Notes under the pieces: generated by a model | What the model saw: only the letters and a program-made list of their open reading frames with translations | Told to the model about the DNA's origin: nothing | Database searches by the model: none | Shown: positions 24,818 through 35,718 of the stretch, in pieces | How positions within the stretch are numbered: position 1 is the first letter of the stretch | How the letters are laid out: each line of letters begins with the position of its first letter | Assembly: GCF_014648655.1 (NCBI RefSeq) | Contig: NZ_BMRN01000005.1 | Location: forward strand, 124,001 to 188,000 | Direction: 5' to 3' | DNA from: Streptomyces atratus | GTDB lineage: Bacteria; Actinomycetota; Actinomycetes; Streptomycetales; Streptomycetaceae | DNA length: 64,000 nt | Made by a program: the position numbers and the translations under genes

Positions 24818-25066
24818 GTGGAGCACGATTCACACGGGGTGTGAACGCAATGCCCGAACCGTCCCGCTGCGCACTCTGTTGCGCCGGTCCGCGGATCGGT
24901 TGAATCAGTCGTCTCGCAAGAGGCGGCCGGGTCGTCTGCTCCCCCTCGTACAGTCGACGACCCGCACCCGCACCGTCCGTTTCCGCCGACCTGCCCGACA
25001 CTCCGTGGCGGCACGAACAGTGTGGGGAACGCCCGCGAGCGGTTCTGTGCCGCTCGGCGAGCACAG

Positions 25067-25099
25067 GAGGGGCGTATCCGGTCACCGGATACGCCCCTC
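25067..25099 (-). terminator. Intrinsic terminator after pheT
   Basis: A 15-bp perfect inverted repeat (25067-25081 with 25085-25099) with a 3-base loop starts 23 bases after the pheT stop. Confidence 0.8.
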
Positions 25100-25121
25100 T
25101 TTCATGATGTGTGCCGAGGCG

Positions 25122-27634
25122 TCATGCGCCCCGCAGCACCGCGCCCGTCCGCTCGGCGGCCAGGGCCACCGCCGCGTCGCGGGCGGCCGTGGCCTCGTCC
25201 ACGGTCAGCGTGCGGTCCGCCGCGCGGAAGCGCAGCGCGTACGCCAGCGACTTCTTGCCCTCGCCGATCTGCTCACCGGTGAAGACGTCGAACAGCCGCA
25301 GCGATTCGAGGAGTTCACCCGCGCCCGCACGCAACGCCTGCTCCACCTCGGCGGCAGGGACGCTCTCGGCGACGATCAGCGCGACGTCCTGGGTCGCCAC
25401 CGGGAAGGTGGAGATCCGCGGCGCCCGGAGCGCGCCGTCGACGGCCTGCTCCAGGAGGTCGAGGTCGATCTCCATGGCGCAGGTCCGCTCCGGCAGGTGG
25501 AGCTCCTTGATGACGCGCGGGTGCAGCTCACCGGCGTGCCCGACGAGGACCTCCGCGTCGTTCGCCGTGACGAACAGCGCGGCGCAGCGGCCGGGGTGCC
25601 ACGGCGCGTGCTGGTCGCTGCGGACGGTGAGCTCGACACCCGCCTCGCGGGCGATGGCACGAGCGGCCTCGATGGAGTCCGCCCAGTCCACCGGGCGGCC
25701 CTTGCCCCACCAGCCGGCCTGCTCGCGGGCGCCCGCGAGGACGACCGCCGCGCGGCGCGGCTGATGCGGCAGCGCGGCGTTCAGCTCTGCGATCTGTTCG
25801 TCGCCGGGCCGGTGGTCGACGGGCAGGCGTACTGCCTGGGTCTCGTCGCCGGTCGGCCTGAAGACGAGACCGGTCTCGAAGAGTGCCAGGTCGTGGCTGC
25901 CGCGGCCGTCGTTGCGCCGCAGTGCGCCGAGAAGGCCCGGCAGCAGCGTGGTGCGCAGCGCCGGCTCCTCGTCGGAGAGCGGGTTGACGAGCTTGACCGT
26001 ACGGCGGCGGGCGTCGTCGGCGTCGAACCCGAGCTGGTCGAGGACGGCGTCCCCGATGAACGGGTAGCTCAGCGCCTCGACGTAGCCGGCTCCGGCGAGC
26101 GCCCGGCCGACCCTGCGATACAGCCGCTGGCGGTCGGTGAGCCCGCGCCCGGACGGCGGCGTCGGCAGCGTCGACGGAAGGTTCTCGTACCCCTCCAGCC
26201 GGATGACCTCTTCGGCGAGGTCGTTCGGCTCGCTCAGGTCGGGCCGCCAGGACGGCGCCGTGACGAGCAGCTCGTCCTGCCCGTAGACGTCGCAGCCGAC
26301 CTCCTGGAGGCGCCGTACGACGGTCTCGCGGCCGTACACGACCCCGGCCACCCGGTCGGGGTGGTCCGCGGGCATCGCGATGGTGCGGGGCCCGGACGGA
26401 GCCGTGACCTCGGTGACACCGGCCTCGGCGGTGCCGCCCGCGAGGAGCACGAGCAGGTCGACGGTGCGCTGCGCGGCGGCGGCCGCGGCCTCCGGGTCCG
26501 CGCCGCGCTCGAAGCGCTTGGACGCCTCGGAGGACAGCTTGTGACGGCGCGCGGTCCGGGCGATCGAGATCGCGTCGAAGTGCGCGGCCTCGATGACGAC
26601 CTCGGTGGTGCTGTGCGCGTCTTCCTGGACGTCCGCGATCTCGGTGTTGGCTCCGCCCATGACACCCGCGAGACCGATCGGCCCACGGTTGTCGGTGATG
26701 ACCAGATCCTCGGCGTCCAGGACGCGGGCCGTGCCGTCGAGCGTGGTGAGCTTCTCGCCCTGCTGGGCGCGGCGCACCCCGATCGGCCCGTCGATACGGG
26801 TGCGGTCGTAGGCGTGCAGCGGCTGGCCGAGCTCCAGCATCACGTAGTTGGTGATGTCGACGGTGAGCGAGATCGGGCGCATCCCGGCCTTCTGCAGCCG
26901 GCGCTGCAGCCAGATCGGGGAGCGCGCCTCGGGATCCAGGCCGACGACGGTGCGCGCGGTGAACCGGTCGCAGCCGATCGGGTCGGCCACCTTCACCGGG
27001 TAGCCGAACGCGTTCGGCGCGGGCACGTCGAGGAGAGCCGGGTCGCGCAGCGGCAGCCCGTACGCGATGGCGGTCTCGCGGGCGACACCGCGCATGGAGA
27101 GGCAGTAGCCGCGGTCGGGGGTGACGGCGATGTCGAGGACCTCGTCGACGAGCTGGAGCAGCTCGATCGCATCGGTGCCGACCTCGTGCTCCGGCGACAG
27201 CACGATGATGCCGTGCGTGCCGTCGTCGCCCATACCGAGCTCGTCGGTGGAGCAGATCATGCCGTGCGAGGTCCGGCCGTACGTCTTGCGTGCGGCGATC
27301 GCGAAGTCGCCGGGCAGCACGGCGCCGGGGAGGACCACGACGACCTTGTCGCCGACGGCGAAGTTACGGGCTCCGCAGACGATCTCCTGCGGCTCACCGG
27401 TGCCGTTGGCGTTGCCGACATCGACGGTGCAGAAGCGGATGGGCTTCTTGAAGCCCTCCAGCTCCTCGATGGTCAGTACCTGTCCGACGACCAGGGGGCC
27501 CTTGAGGCCGGCGCCGATGTGCTCGACGGTCTCGACCTCCAGACCGACGGCGACGAGCTTGGCCTGTACGTCACGGCCGGTCTCCGTCGCCGGCAGGTCG
27601 ACGTACTCCCGCAGCCAGGAAAGCGGGACGCGCA

Positions 27635-27635
<1 letters not shown>
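25122..27635 (-). CDS. pheT: Phenylalanyl-tRNA synthetase beta subunit
   Basis: The 837-residue beta chain of the alpha2-beta2 synthetase that charges tRNA-Phe. The order of domains is normal: N-terminal [15 protein letters not shown], the tRNA-binding OB-fold region (about 40-155), B3/B4 editing domain with [17 protein letters not shown]5, catalytic-like module, and a C-terminal ferredoxin-fold anticodon-binding domain ([14 protein letters not shown]). Its ATG overlaps the pheS stop by one base (TGATG), so the subunits are translationally coupled. Confidence 0.98.
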
Positions 27636-28882
<1,247 letters not shown>

Positions 28883-28920
28883 CTAAGGGTCACAGGACGT
28901 GTGGGAGGCCCGTGGGCTGC

Positions 28921-30084
28921 TCAGACCAGGTAGGCCGGCGTGCTCACGGGCAGAATAAATCGGAATTCCGCGCCGCCGCCGGGGCCGCGGCCGACCGTGA
29001 TCGTGCCGCCGTGCGCCTCGACGATGCCCTTGACGATGTAGAGGCCCAGGCCCGTACCGCCGCGCTTGCTCCCCCGCCAGAAGCGGGTGAAGACACGGCC
29101 CATCGACTCCTCGGGGATGCCGGGGCCTTCGTCGCTCACGGTGACGGCCGTTCCCTTCTCGTCGCTCTTCGCGGGTGCGGGTGCGACTTCAATGGTGACG
29201 GTTCCCTCGCCGTGGCGCACCGCGTTTTCCAACAGGTTGCCGAGCACCTGGTCGACCTTGTCCGGGTCGGCCCAGACCGTGGGCAGCGGCTGGCAGGTAC
29301 GGACGAGGAAGCGGTCGGGGGTCTGGCCGTTCGCGGTGAGGGCCTGGATGTGGCGTTCGACGGCGGCGGAGAGGTCCACGGGCTGCCGTCGCAGCTCCAG
29401 CCGGCCGGAGTCGATCCGGGAGATGTCGAGCAGTTCGGCGATGAGCCGGGTGACGCGGCCCGCGTCGGCGTCGACGGTCTCCAGCATCAGGCGCTTCTGG
29501 TCGTCGGTGAACCGTTCCCATTTGGCGAGGAGGGTCGCGGTGAAGCCCTTGACGGAGGTCAGCGGGGAGCGCAGCTCGTGGGCGACGATCGCGATCAGTT
29601 CGGCGTGGCTGCGTTCGGTGCGGCGGCGGGCCTCGGTGCCGCGCAGCGAGATCACCACGCGGCGCACGGGACCGGTCGGGTGCTCTCGTACGTACCGTGC
29701 GGAGACCAGGACCTCGCGGCCGCCGGGCAGCAGCAGATTGCGCTCGGGCTGACCGACCCGGGTGGCGAGCCCGCCGTACGGATCGGTCAGCACCCACCAG
29801 CGGCGGCCCTTGAGGTCCTCCAGCGGCAGCGCGTGCTCCAGGGGGTGGCCGAGAGCGGCGGCCCGGGGCACGGCGGTGATCCGGGCCGCCGCGGAGTTGA
29901 AGCAGATGACCCGACCGGTCTCGTCGGCGATGACCAGACCGTCGGGGAGGTCGTCGGGATCGACGGTCGCATCGACGGGTCCGAGGGCCGGTCCTTCGGC
30001 CGGTTCGCCCGCCGTGCCGGGGCCTTCACCGGCGCGCACGACGGCCACGTGCGTCTCGCGCGGCCTGCTCATGCCGACAGCCAT
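28921..30084 (-). CDS. Soluble PAS-domain sensor histidine kinase (orphan)
   Basis: A 387-residue kinase without membrane segments, so it senses an intracellular signal. A PAS domain spans about 40-150 (DGLVIADETGRVICFNSAAARI). The H-box AHELRSPLTSVKGF is near residue 167, the N-box NLLENAVRHGEG near 281, and G-boxes DEGPGIPEE and GTGLGLYIVKGIVEAHGG complete the ATPase domain. No response regulator gene is adjacent. The ATG at 30084 lies nine bases from GGTGGGG. It is transcribed away from pheST's terminator side but toward pheS, so it may share a transcript with pheST. Confidence 0.9.
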   Translation of the reverse strand: MAVGMSRPRETHVAVVRAGEGPGTAGEPAEGPALGPVDATVDPDDLPDGLVIADETGRVICFNSAAARITAVPRAAALGHPLEHALPLEDLKGRRWWVLTDPYGGLATRVGQPERNLLLPGGREVLVSARYVREHPTGPVRRVVISLRGTEARRRTERSHAELIAIVAHELRSPLTSVKGFTATLLAKWERFTDDQKRLMLETVDADAGRVTRLIAELLDISRIDSGRLELRRQPVDLSAAVERHIQALTANGQTPDRFLVRTCQPLPTVWADPDKVDQVLGNLLENAVRHGEGTVTIEVAPAPAKSDEKGTAVTVSDEGPGIPEESMGRVFTRFWRGSKRGGTGLGLYIVKGIVEAHGGTITVGRGPGGGAEFRFILPVSTPAYLV

Positions 30085-30222
30085 ATCCCGTACCCCACCT
30101 CTCGAACCGGTGCAGTGGGCCCCCGAGTTCGTCACCCTACTAGTCGTCGGTGACGGAGCGACACCCTGCGGGGGCGCACTGCCGCGGTCCGCCGTTCGGC
30201 GGGGTACGGGGCGTGGCGTCGG

Positions 30223-31545
30223 TCAGACGGCGACCTCGACGCGGTCCCCGGCCGGCCGGGCCGCCCGTTCACGCCTCATGAGCGATCCGGAGGCGAACGA
30301 TCCGGCGGCCGTGCAGGCCGCGATCACCATCAGGAGCAGGGCCGCACCCCACGAGGCACCGTTCGCCGCACCGGTCAGCGAGGTGGCGAGCAGCGGTACG
30401 AATCCGGCCACGACACCTGCGAGGTTGTAGGACATCGCGACGGCGCTGTAACGGAACGCCTCGGGGAACATCCCGGAGACCACGGCGCCGATGGGGGCGT
30501 ACGGAATGGAGAGTGCGCCGATCCCGAGCCCCACCCCGAGGTAGACCAGTGCGGGCTTGCCGGTGTCGACGAGCCAGAAGGCCGGGAAGGCGACGGCCAT
30601 CGTGACGAGGCCGCCGATGGCACAGACCGTCCAGGCGCCGATCCGGTCGGCGATCCGCCCCGCCACGACGAGCACGACGATCTCGACGACCGAGCCGATG
30701 ACGGTGGCGTTCAGCATCACGGACTTGTCGATGCCCAGCTCGTCGGTGCCGTACGAAATGATGAACGTGGTCATCAGGAAGAAGCCGCCGACGCCGAGCA
30801 GGGCCGCGCCGATGCCGATGATCATGCGGCCCCAGGTGCGGCGGAACGCCTCGATGAGCGGTGCGGGCTTCGGGCCGTTCTTCTCGGCGTCGGCGAGCAT
30901 CGCGTGGAAGACCGGCGACTCCTCGATCCGCAGCCGCATGTAGAGCGCGAAGCCGAGCAGCGGGAACGCGGCGAGGAACGGCAGACGCCAGCCCCAGGAG
31001 TAGAAGGAGTCGTCGGGCAGCATCCCGACGAGGGCGAACGCGCCGGACGAGATCAGCGTGCCGACGGGCGAGCCGAGCTGCGGGATCGAGGAGTAGCTGC
31101 CGTGCTTCTCCTTCGGCGTGTGCTCCAGCGTGAGCAGCATGGCGCCGCTCCACTCACCGCCGACCGAGATCCCCTGCAGGAAGCGCAGGAGTGCGAGGAG
31201 AGCGGGGGCCCAGATGCCGATGGTGGCGTAGCTGGGCAGCAGGCCGATACAGCCGGTGGTGACGCCCATCATCACGACGGTGATGATCAGGGCGACCTTG
31301 CGGCCGTAGCGGTCGCCGATGTGGCCGAAAACGGCCGCACCGATGGGGCGGGCGACAAAGCCCACGGCGAAGGTGACGAAGGACGCGATGGTGCCCACGG
31401 CCGGGTCCAGCTCGGGGAAGAAGAGCCGGTTGAAGACCAGGGCGGCGGCGGTGCCGTAGAGGAAGTAGTCGTACCACTCCAGGGCGGTGCCGGTGAAGGC
31501 GGCGATCAGCAGTCGCCGGATGTCCTTGATGTCGGGCGAGCTCAC
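30223..31545 (-). CDS. MFS transporter, metabolite:H+ symporter (MHS) family
   Basis: A 440-residue protein with 12 hydrophobic helices. Family marks are GTALEWYDYFLYGTAAALVF in helix 1, RPIGAAVFGHIGDRYGRK in the 2-3 loop and QGISVGGEWSGAMLL in helix 4, as in ProP/ShiA/KgtP-like importers of organic acids, betaines or related solutes. The GTG at 31545 overlaps the amidohydrolase stop (GTGA) and has CAGGAGAAC upstream. Last in the ureAB-ureC-amidohydrolase-transporter operon, so it probably imports the compound that the operon degrades. Confidence 0.92.
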   Translation of the reverse strand: MSSPDIKDIRRLLIAAFTGTALEWYDYFLYGTAAALVFNRLFFPELDPAVGTIASFVTFAVGFVARPIGAAVFGHIGDRYGRKVALIITVVMMGVTTGCIGLLPSYATIGIWAPALLALLRFLQGISVGGEWSGAMLLTLEHTPKEKHGSYSSIPQLGSPVGTLISSGAFALVGMLPDDSFYSWGWRLPFLAAFPLLGFALYMRLRIEESPVFHAMLADAEKNGPKPAPLIEAFRRTWGRMIIGIGAALLGVGGFFLMTTFIISYGTDELGIDKSVMLNATVIGSVVEIVVLVVAGRIADRIGAWTVCAIGGLVTMAVAFPAFWLVDTGKPALVYLGVGLGIGALSIPYAPIGAVVSGMFPEAFRYSAVAMSYNLAGVVAGFVPLLATSLTGAANGASWGAALLLMVIAACTAAGSFASGSLMRRERAARPAGDRVEVAV

Positions 31546-33284
31546 ACGTTCTCCTGGGGACGGAGGGCCTGGTGGCCTTGAGGGGACGGGGGAACGGGCT
31601 GTACGGGTGCGAGGGTGGCGGCCTGGGCCGCGAGGCCGTGCGGGTCGTGGACGGGATCGCCGTCGACGACGGTCGCGAGGACCTGGAGCGAGCCGATCCG
31701 GCCCGGATCGGTGCGGAGCGGGTCGGCGTCGAGGATCGTGAGGTCGGCGAGCTGCCCGGGGACGAGGCGCCCCTTGCGGCCGCCGAAGCCGGTGGCGCGG
31801 GCGGAGCCCTCGGTCCAGGCGCGCAGGGCGTCGAGGACCGGGACGCGCTCGTCGGGCCCGTACACGGCGCCCGAGCCGGTGCGCCGCTGGACCATGGCCT
31901 GGATGGCGGGCAGCGGGGCGCCGGGCGCGACGGGCCGGTCGGAGCTCCCGGGTACGGGCAGGCCGAGGTCGAGCAGCGAGCGCAGCCGGTAGGACCAGGC
32001 GGTGCGCTGCGCGCCGAGCGACTCGGCCATGGCGTCGCCGAACGGCGGCAGGAAGTTGTGCTGCGGTACGGGGATCACGCCGAGTTCGGCGAACCGGCGT
32101 AGCTGGTCGGGGCGGACCACTCCGGCATGCTCGATGCGGTGGTGCACGCCGGGGCGAGGGAGTTCGCGCTGAGCACGGGCGAATGCGTCGAGCGCGAGGT
32201 CGACGGCCCGGTCGCCGATGGCGTGGGCGGCGACCGTCCAGCCGGAGCGGTGGGCGGCGACGACGGTTTCGGTCATGGCGTCGGCGTCGTTCTGGAGGTA
32301 TCCGGTGGGGTTGGCCGCCTCTGCCTCGTTGTGCGGGCAGCCGCAGAAGGGTTCGGTGACGGCGGCGGTCCGGCCGAGCAGGGAGCCGTCCAGGAAGATC
32401 TTGACGGGCCCGAGGGAGAGCCGGTCGTCGCCGAAGCCGGTGCGCATTCCGAGGTCGAGTCCCAGGTCGATGCCGTCGTCGGCGTGCGAGACCAGCGGGT
32501 GCAGGACGTCGGAGGCGGCCATCAGCTGGGCGCGGGTGTGGAGCCTGCCGGTGTCGCGGGCGAGCTGGTAGGCGGCGAGTTCGACCGGGGTGTGGCCGAT
32601 CCAGCCGCCGCCGATGCCGGCCTCCGTGAAGCTGGTGATGCCTTCGGTGAGGTAGTGCCGGGTGGCGGCATCGACGGCGTCGGCGACGGTCTCCACGGGA
32701 TACGGGAGTACGTGCCGCTGCACGAGACGCTGGGCGGTCTCCTCCAGGAGTCCGTCGGGCCGGCCGTCCTCGTCGCGGGAGACGACCCCGCCGTCCGGGT
32801 CGGTGAAGCCGTCGGCCAGGATGCCCGCCAGGCGCAGAACCGGGGTGTTGACGACGCAGGCGTGCCCGGAGGTGTGCTTCAGCCACACCCGCCGGCCGCC
32901 CGCGGCCCGGTCGAGGGCGTCGCGGTGCGGGTAGCGCCCGCCGGTCCGGTTGTGGTCGAGTCCGGCGCCGATCACCCAGGCGTCCTCGGGCAGTTTGGCG
33001 GCGTACGCGGCCACGGCGTCGTACACCTCGTCGACGGTCCGTGCGCCGGAGACGTCGAGCTGGGTGAGGGTGAGGCCGAACCACGCGGTGTGGCAGTGGG
33101 CGTCGTTGAAGCCGGGCACGACCGTGGCGCCGCCCGCGTCGATGACCCGTGCGGCAGGGAGGTGCTCGGCCTCCTCGTCGAGCCCGACGATGCGGCCGTG
33201 CAGGGCGCCGAGGGCGCGGGCGGTGGGCCGGGCGTCGTCGAGGGTCAGGATGTTCGCGTTGCGGACCAGCAGATCGAGTTTCAC
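31542..33284 (-). CDS. YtcJ-like amidohydrolase (amidohydro_3 family)
   Basis: A 580-residue metal-dependent hydrolase. The metal site motif PGFNDAHCHTAWFG is near residue 60, followed by WLKHTSGHACVVN, FLDGSLLGRTAAVTEPFCG, HAIGDRA and HRIEHAG, all typical of YtcJ-type exoenzyme-like amidohydrolases that act on N-acyl or cyclic amide bonds. There is no export signal. It starts 19 bases after ureC and overlaps the transporter gene by four bases. The GTG at 33284 has only a weak ribosome site. The true substrate is unknown; the operon suggests a nitrogen compound that yields urea, ammonia or carbamate. Confidence 0.88.
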   Translation of the reverse strand: MKLDLLVRNANILTLDDARPTARALGALHGRIVGLDEEAEHLPAARVIDAGGATVVPGFNDAHCHTAWFGLTLTQLDVSGARTVDEVYDAVAAYAAKLPEDAWVIGAGLDHNRTGGRYPHRDALDRAAGGRRVWLKHTSGHACVVNTPVLRLAGILADGFTDPDGGVVSRDEDGRPDGLLEETAQRLVQRHVLPYPVETVADAVDAATRHYLTEGITSFTEAGIGGGWIGHTPVELAAYQLARDTGRLHTRAQLMAASDVLHPLVSHADDGIDLGLDLGMRTGFGDDRLSLGPVKIFLDGSLLGRTAAVTEPFCGCPHNEAEAANPTGYLQNDADAMTETVVAAHRSGWTVAAHAIGDRAVDLALDAFARAQRELPRPGVHHRIEHAGVVRPDQLRRFAELGVIPVPQHNFLPPFGDAMAESLGAQRTAWSYRLRSLLDLGLPVPGSSDRPVAPGAPLPAIQAMVQRRTGSGAVYGPDERVPVLDALRAWTEGSARATGFGGRKGRLVPGQLADLTILDADPLRTDPGRIGSLQVLATVVDGDPVHDPHGLAAQAATLAPVQPVPPSPQGHQALRPQENV

Positions 33285-33303
33285 GGGCGAAGGTCTTTCG
33301 GGC

Positions 33304-34989
33304 TCAGGCGAGGTGGTGCAGCTGGGCGAGCGGCACGGCGTCGGCGGCGGGGGCTGCGGTGGGGACGCCGTCGACCAGGACGGGTGCCGGTTCGCGGGGC
33401 ACCAGGACGTGCGGGGTCGCGGTGTTGTGGAGCATGTCGGCGCGGGTGAGGCCGCGGGAGCCGCGGATCGGCGCGTAGGTGAGTCCCTTGGGCAGCGCCG
33501 CCCGGGCGGCCCGGTCCGCCAGCGCGGCCTCGGCGACGAAGATCCGGGAGAGCCGCGCGGGCGCCTGGCCGAGGGCGCCGAAGTAGGGCTTGTACGTACG
33601 GGGCTGGGTCAGCCGGGTCGATCCCGAACCGGACCCCGTGTTGCCCCATGCCACGAACCCGGCCTTGATGACCAGTTCGGGCTTCGAGCCGAAGTAGGCG
33701 GGGTGCCAGAGCACCAGGTCGGCGAGGCGCCCCACCTGGGCGGTACCGACCTCGTGCGCGAGGCCGTGGGCGATCGCCGGATTGAGGGTGATCTTGGCGA
33801 GGTAGCGCAGGGCCCGCTCGTTTGCGCGGTGCTCGACGCCGCCCTCCCCGGCCGCCAGTGCCTGGAGGTGGGCGAGCTGCCAGGTGCGGCGGACGGTCTC
33901 GGCGATGCGGCCCATGCCCATGGAGTCGGAGTTGACGATGGAGATCGCGCCGAGGTCGTGCAGGGCGTTCTCGGCGGCGATGGCATGGGCGCGGATGCGG
34001 CCCCTGGAGATCTCCACATCGCTGGCGCAGTGGTGGTTCTGCCGGTGCACGGTCATCGTCATCGGGAAGAGTTCCCCGACGGTGTTCGGGGTGTACGGGA
34101 TCGTCGGCGTGGTCGACGACGGCAGGATGTTCGGCTCGGAGAGGATCTCCAGCAGATCGGGGTGACCGCCACCCCCCTCCACGTGGTACGCGTGCACGGT
34201 CCGGCCCCGGGTGGAGCCGATGGTGTCGCGCAGATATCCGGACTCGTTCATGGAGTCGGTGTGCAGGGCGACCGGCAGATCGGCGGCCTCGGCGGTGTCT
34301 AGGCAGTTGTCGATGATGCGCGGGGTCGCCCCGAAGTCCTCATGGATCTTGAAGCCGCCGGCCCCGGCGAGCACGGACTCGTCGAGCAGGGTGCGGGAGC
34401 TGGACGAACCGCGGGCCAGGAACGCGATGTTGAGCGGGGTGCCCTGCCAGGAGCTCATCAGGGTGTGCAGATTGTGGGCCGGATTGCAGCCGATCTCCCA
34501 GACCCCGCCGAGCCCCATGCCGACGAGCGTGGTGACGCCGGCCGCGAGCGCTGCGGGCGCCACCTCGGGCGAGGAGAGATGGACGTGGCTGTCCACGATG
34601 CCGGGGGTGGCGATCAGCCCTTCGCCGGGGACGACGGAGGTGTGCGAGTCGATGGCGTACTCGACCGGCATCACGTCCGGGTTGCCGACGCCGCCGACGG
34701 AGACGATCCGGCCGTCCTTGATGCCGATGTCGGTCTTGCGGACGCCGAGAACCGGGTCCATGAGGACGACTCCGGCGACCACCATGTCCAGGGCGGAGTC
34801 GCGGTCGGAACGGGGCGAGGCCAGCAGCCCGTCGCGTACGGTCTTGCCGCAGCCGCCGAGCAGTTCGTCGCCGGGGGTGCCGTCGTCGGCCTCCACCTCG
34901 ACCCAGAGGGAGGTGTCGCCGAGCCGGATGCGGTCACCGGTGGTGGGACCGTACAGAGCGTTGTACGTACGGCGGTCGATGCTGGTCAT
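33304..34989 (-). CDS. ureC: Urease subunit alpha, divergent type
   Basis: A 561-residue nickel-enzyme catalytic subunit. Metal and active-site residues are conserved: the HxH in IVDSHVHLSSP (about 132-134), the lysine to be carbamylated in GGFKIHEDFG (about 215), ALHTDSMNE, the His in AYHVEGGGG, and Asp in NSDSMGMG (about 351). The mobile flap differs: the usual MVCHHL region reads MTVHRQ, so the flap cysteine is replaced by Val while the adjacent His is kept. Nickel-insertion genes ureD/E/F/G are absent nearby, so maturation would depend on genes elsewhere. The ATG overlaps the ureAB stop. Confidence 0.92.
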   Translation of the reverse strand: MTSIDRRTYNALYGPTTGDRIRLGDTSLWVEVEADDGTPGDELLGGCGKTVRDGLLASPRSDRDSALDMVVAGVVLMDPVLGVRKTDIGIKDGRIVSVGGVGNPDVMPVEYAIDSHTSVVPGEGLIATPGIVDSHVHLSSPEVAPAALAAGVTTLVGMGLGGVWEIGCNPAHNLHTLMSSWQGTPLNIAFLARGSSSSRTLLDESVLAGAGGFKIHEDFGATPRIIDNCLDTAEAADLPVALHTDSMNESGYLRDTIGSTRGRTVHAYHVEGGGGHPDLLEILSEPNILPSSTTPTIPYTPNTVGELFPMTMTVHRQNHHCASDVEISRGRIRAHAIAAENALHDLGAISIVNSDSMGMGRIAETVRRTWQLAHLQALAAGEGGVEHRANERALRYLAKITLNPAIAHGLAHEVGTAQVGRLADLVLWHPAYFGSKPELVIKAGFVAWGNTGSGSGSTRLTQPRTYKPYFGALGQAPARLSRIFVAEAALADRAARAALPKGLTYAPIRGSRGLTRADMLHNTATPHVLVPREPAPVLVDGVPTAAPAADAVPLAQLHHLA

Positions 34990-35597
34990 GCGCGCTGCTC
35001 CTCGGACTGGGCGTGCTGCGGGTGACGGGAGAGAGGGATCAGCGAGACCTCCCGGGACTCCCCCGGTTCGAAGGCCAGCGCGGTGCCGGCCGCGATGTCC
35101 AGCCGCAGCCCCCGCGCCGCTTCCCGGTCCAGCTCCAGGGCCGCGTTCACCTCGTGCAGCGGATAGTGCGAGGAGACGAACACCGTACGGTCACCGGTGT
35201 TACGGAGGGTGAGGGTGGTGCGCGGACGCCCCTCGTTGATCCGTACCGGATCGGAGGCGGTCCGTACGGCACCGGGTGCGGTGTCGGGTGTCCCCGGGCC
35301 GATCGGCCGGTCGACGGCGACAAGGGCGGTGCCGCTCGGGAAGAGCGCCTCGACCTGCACGGTGGTGACGATGTCGGCCACGCCGTCCATCACGTCGGCC
35401 TCGGTGAGCACGGAGCGGCCCACCTCGATCACTTCGTCCAGACCGAGCCCGTCCCAGGCGGCTTCCAGCACCTCGTCGCAGATCAGCGCGATGGCCTCCG
35501 GCGTGTTCAGCCGCCGGCCGCGCGCCCTGCGGCGGCGGGCCAGTTCGGCGACGGTGAACAGCTGGAGACGCTCCTGCTCTCGAGGCGTCAGATGCAC
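34986..35597 (-). CDS. ureAB: Fused urease gamma-beta subunit
   Basis: A 203-residue fusion. Residues 1-100 match urease gamma (HLTPREQERLQLFTVAELARRRRARG, then PEAIALICDEVLE), and about 110-200 match urease beta (NEGRPRTTLTLRNTGDRTVFVSSHYPLHEVNAALE, RGLRLDIAAGTALAFEPG). In beta the usual SHYHFFEVN reads SHYPLHEVN. The GTG at 35597 has GGGAGGT eight to nine bases upstream. It is the first gene of the operon, divergent from a PucR-type regulator. Confidence 0.92.
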   Translation of the reverse strand: MHLTPREQERLQLFTVAELARRRRARGRRLNTPEAIALICDEVLEAAWDGLGLDEVIEVGRSVLTEADVMDGVADIVTTVQVEALFPSGTALVAVDRPIGPGTPDTAPGAVRTASDPVRINEGRPRTTLTLRNTGDRTVFVSSHYPLHEVNAALELDREAARGLRLDIAAGTALAFEPGESREVSLIPLSRHPQHAQSEEQRA

Positions 35598-35718
35598 TGC
35601 CAGGACCTCCCTGCATGCGGTGGGCCCGGAGGGGGATTCCGGATTGCCTCAGCTTCAAGGGCAACGAGCACAGATCCAACGTCGAAACATCACCCGTACA
35701 GCCCCTTACATTGGTCAT

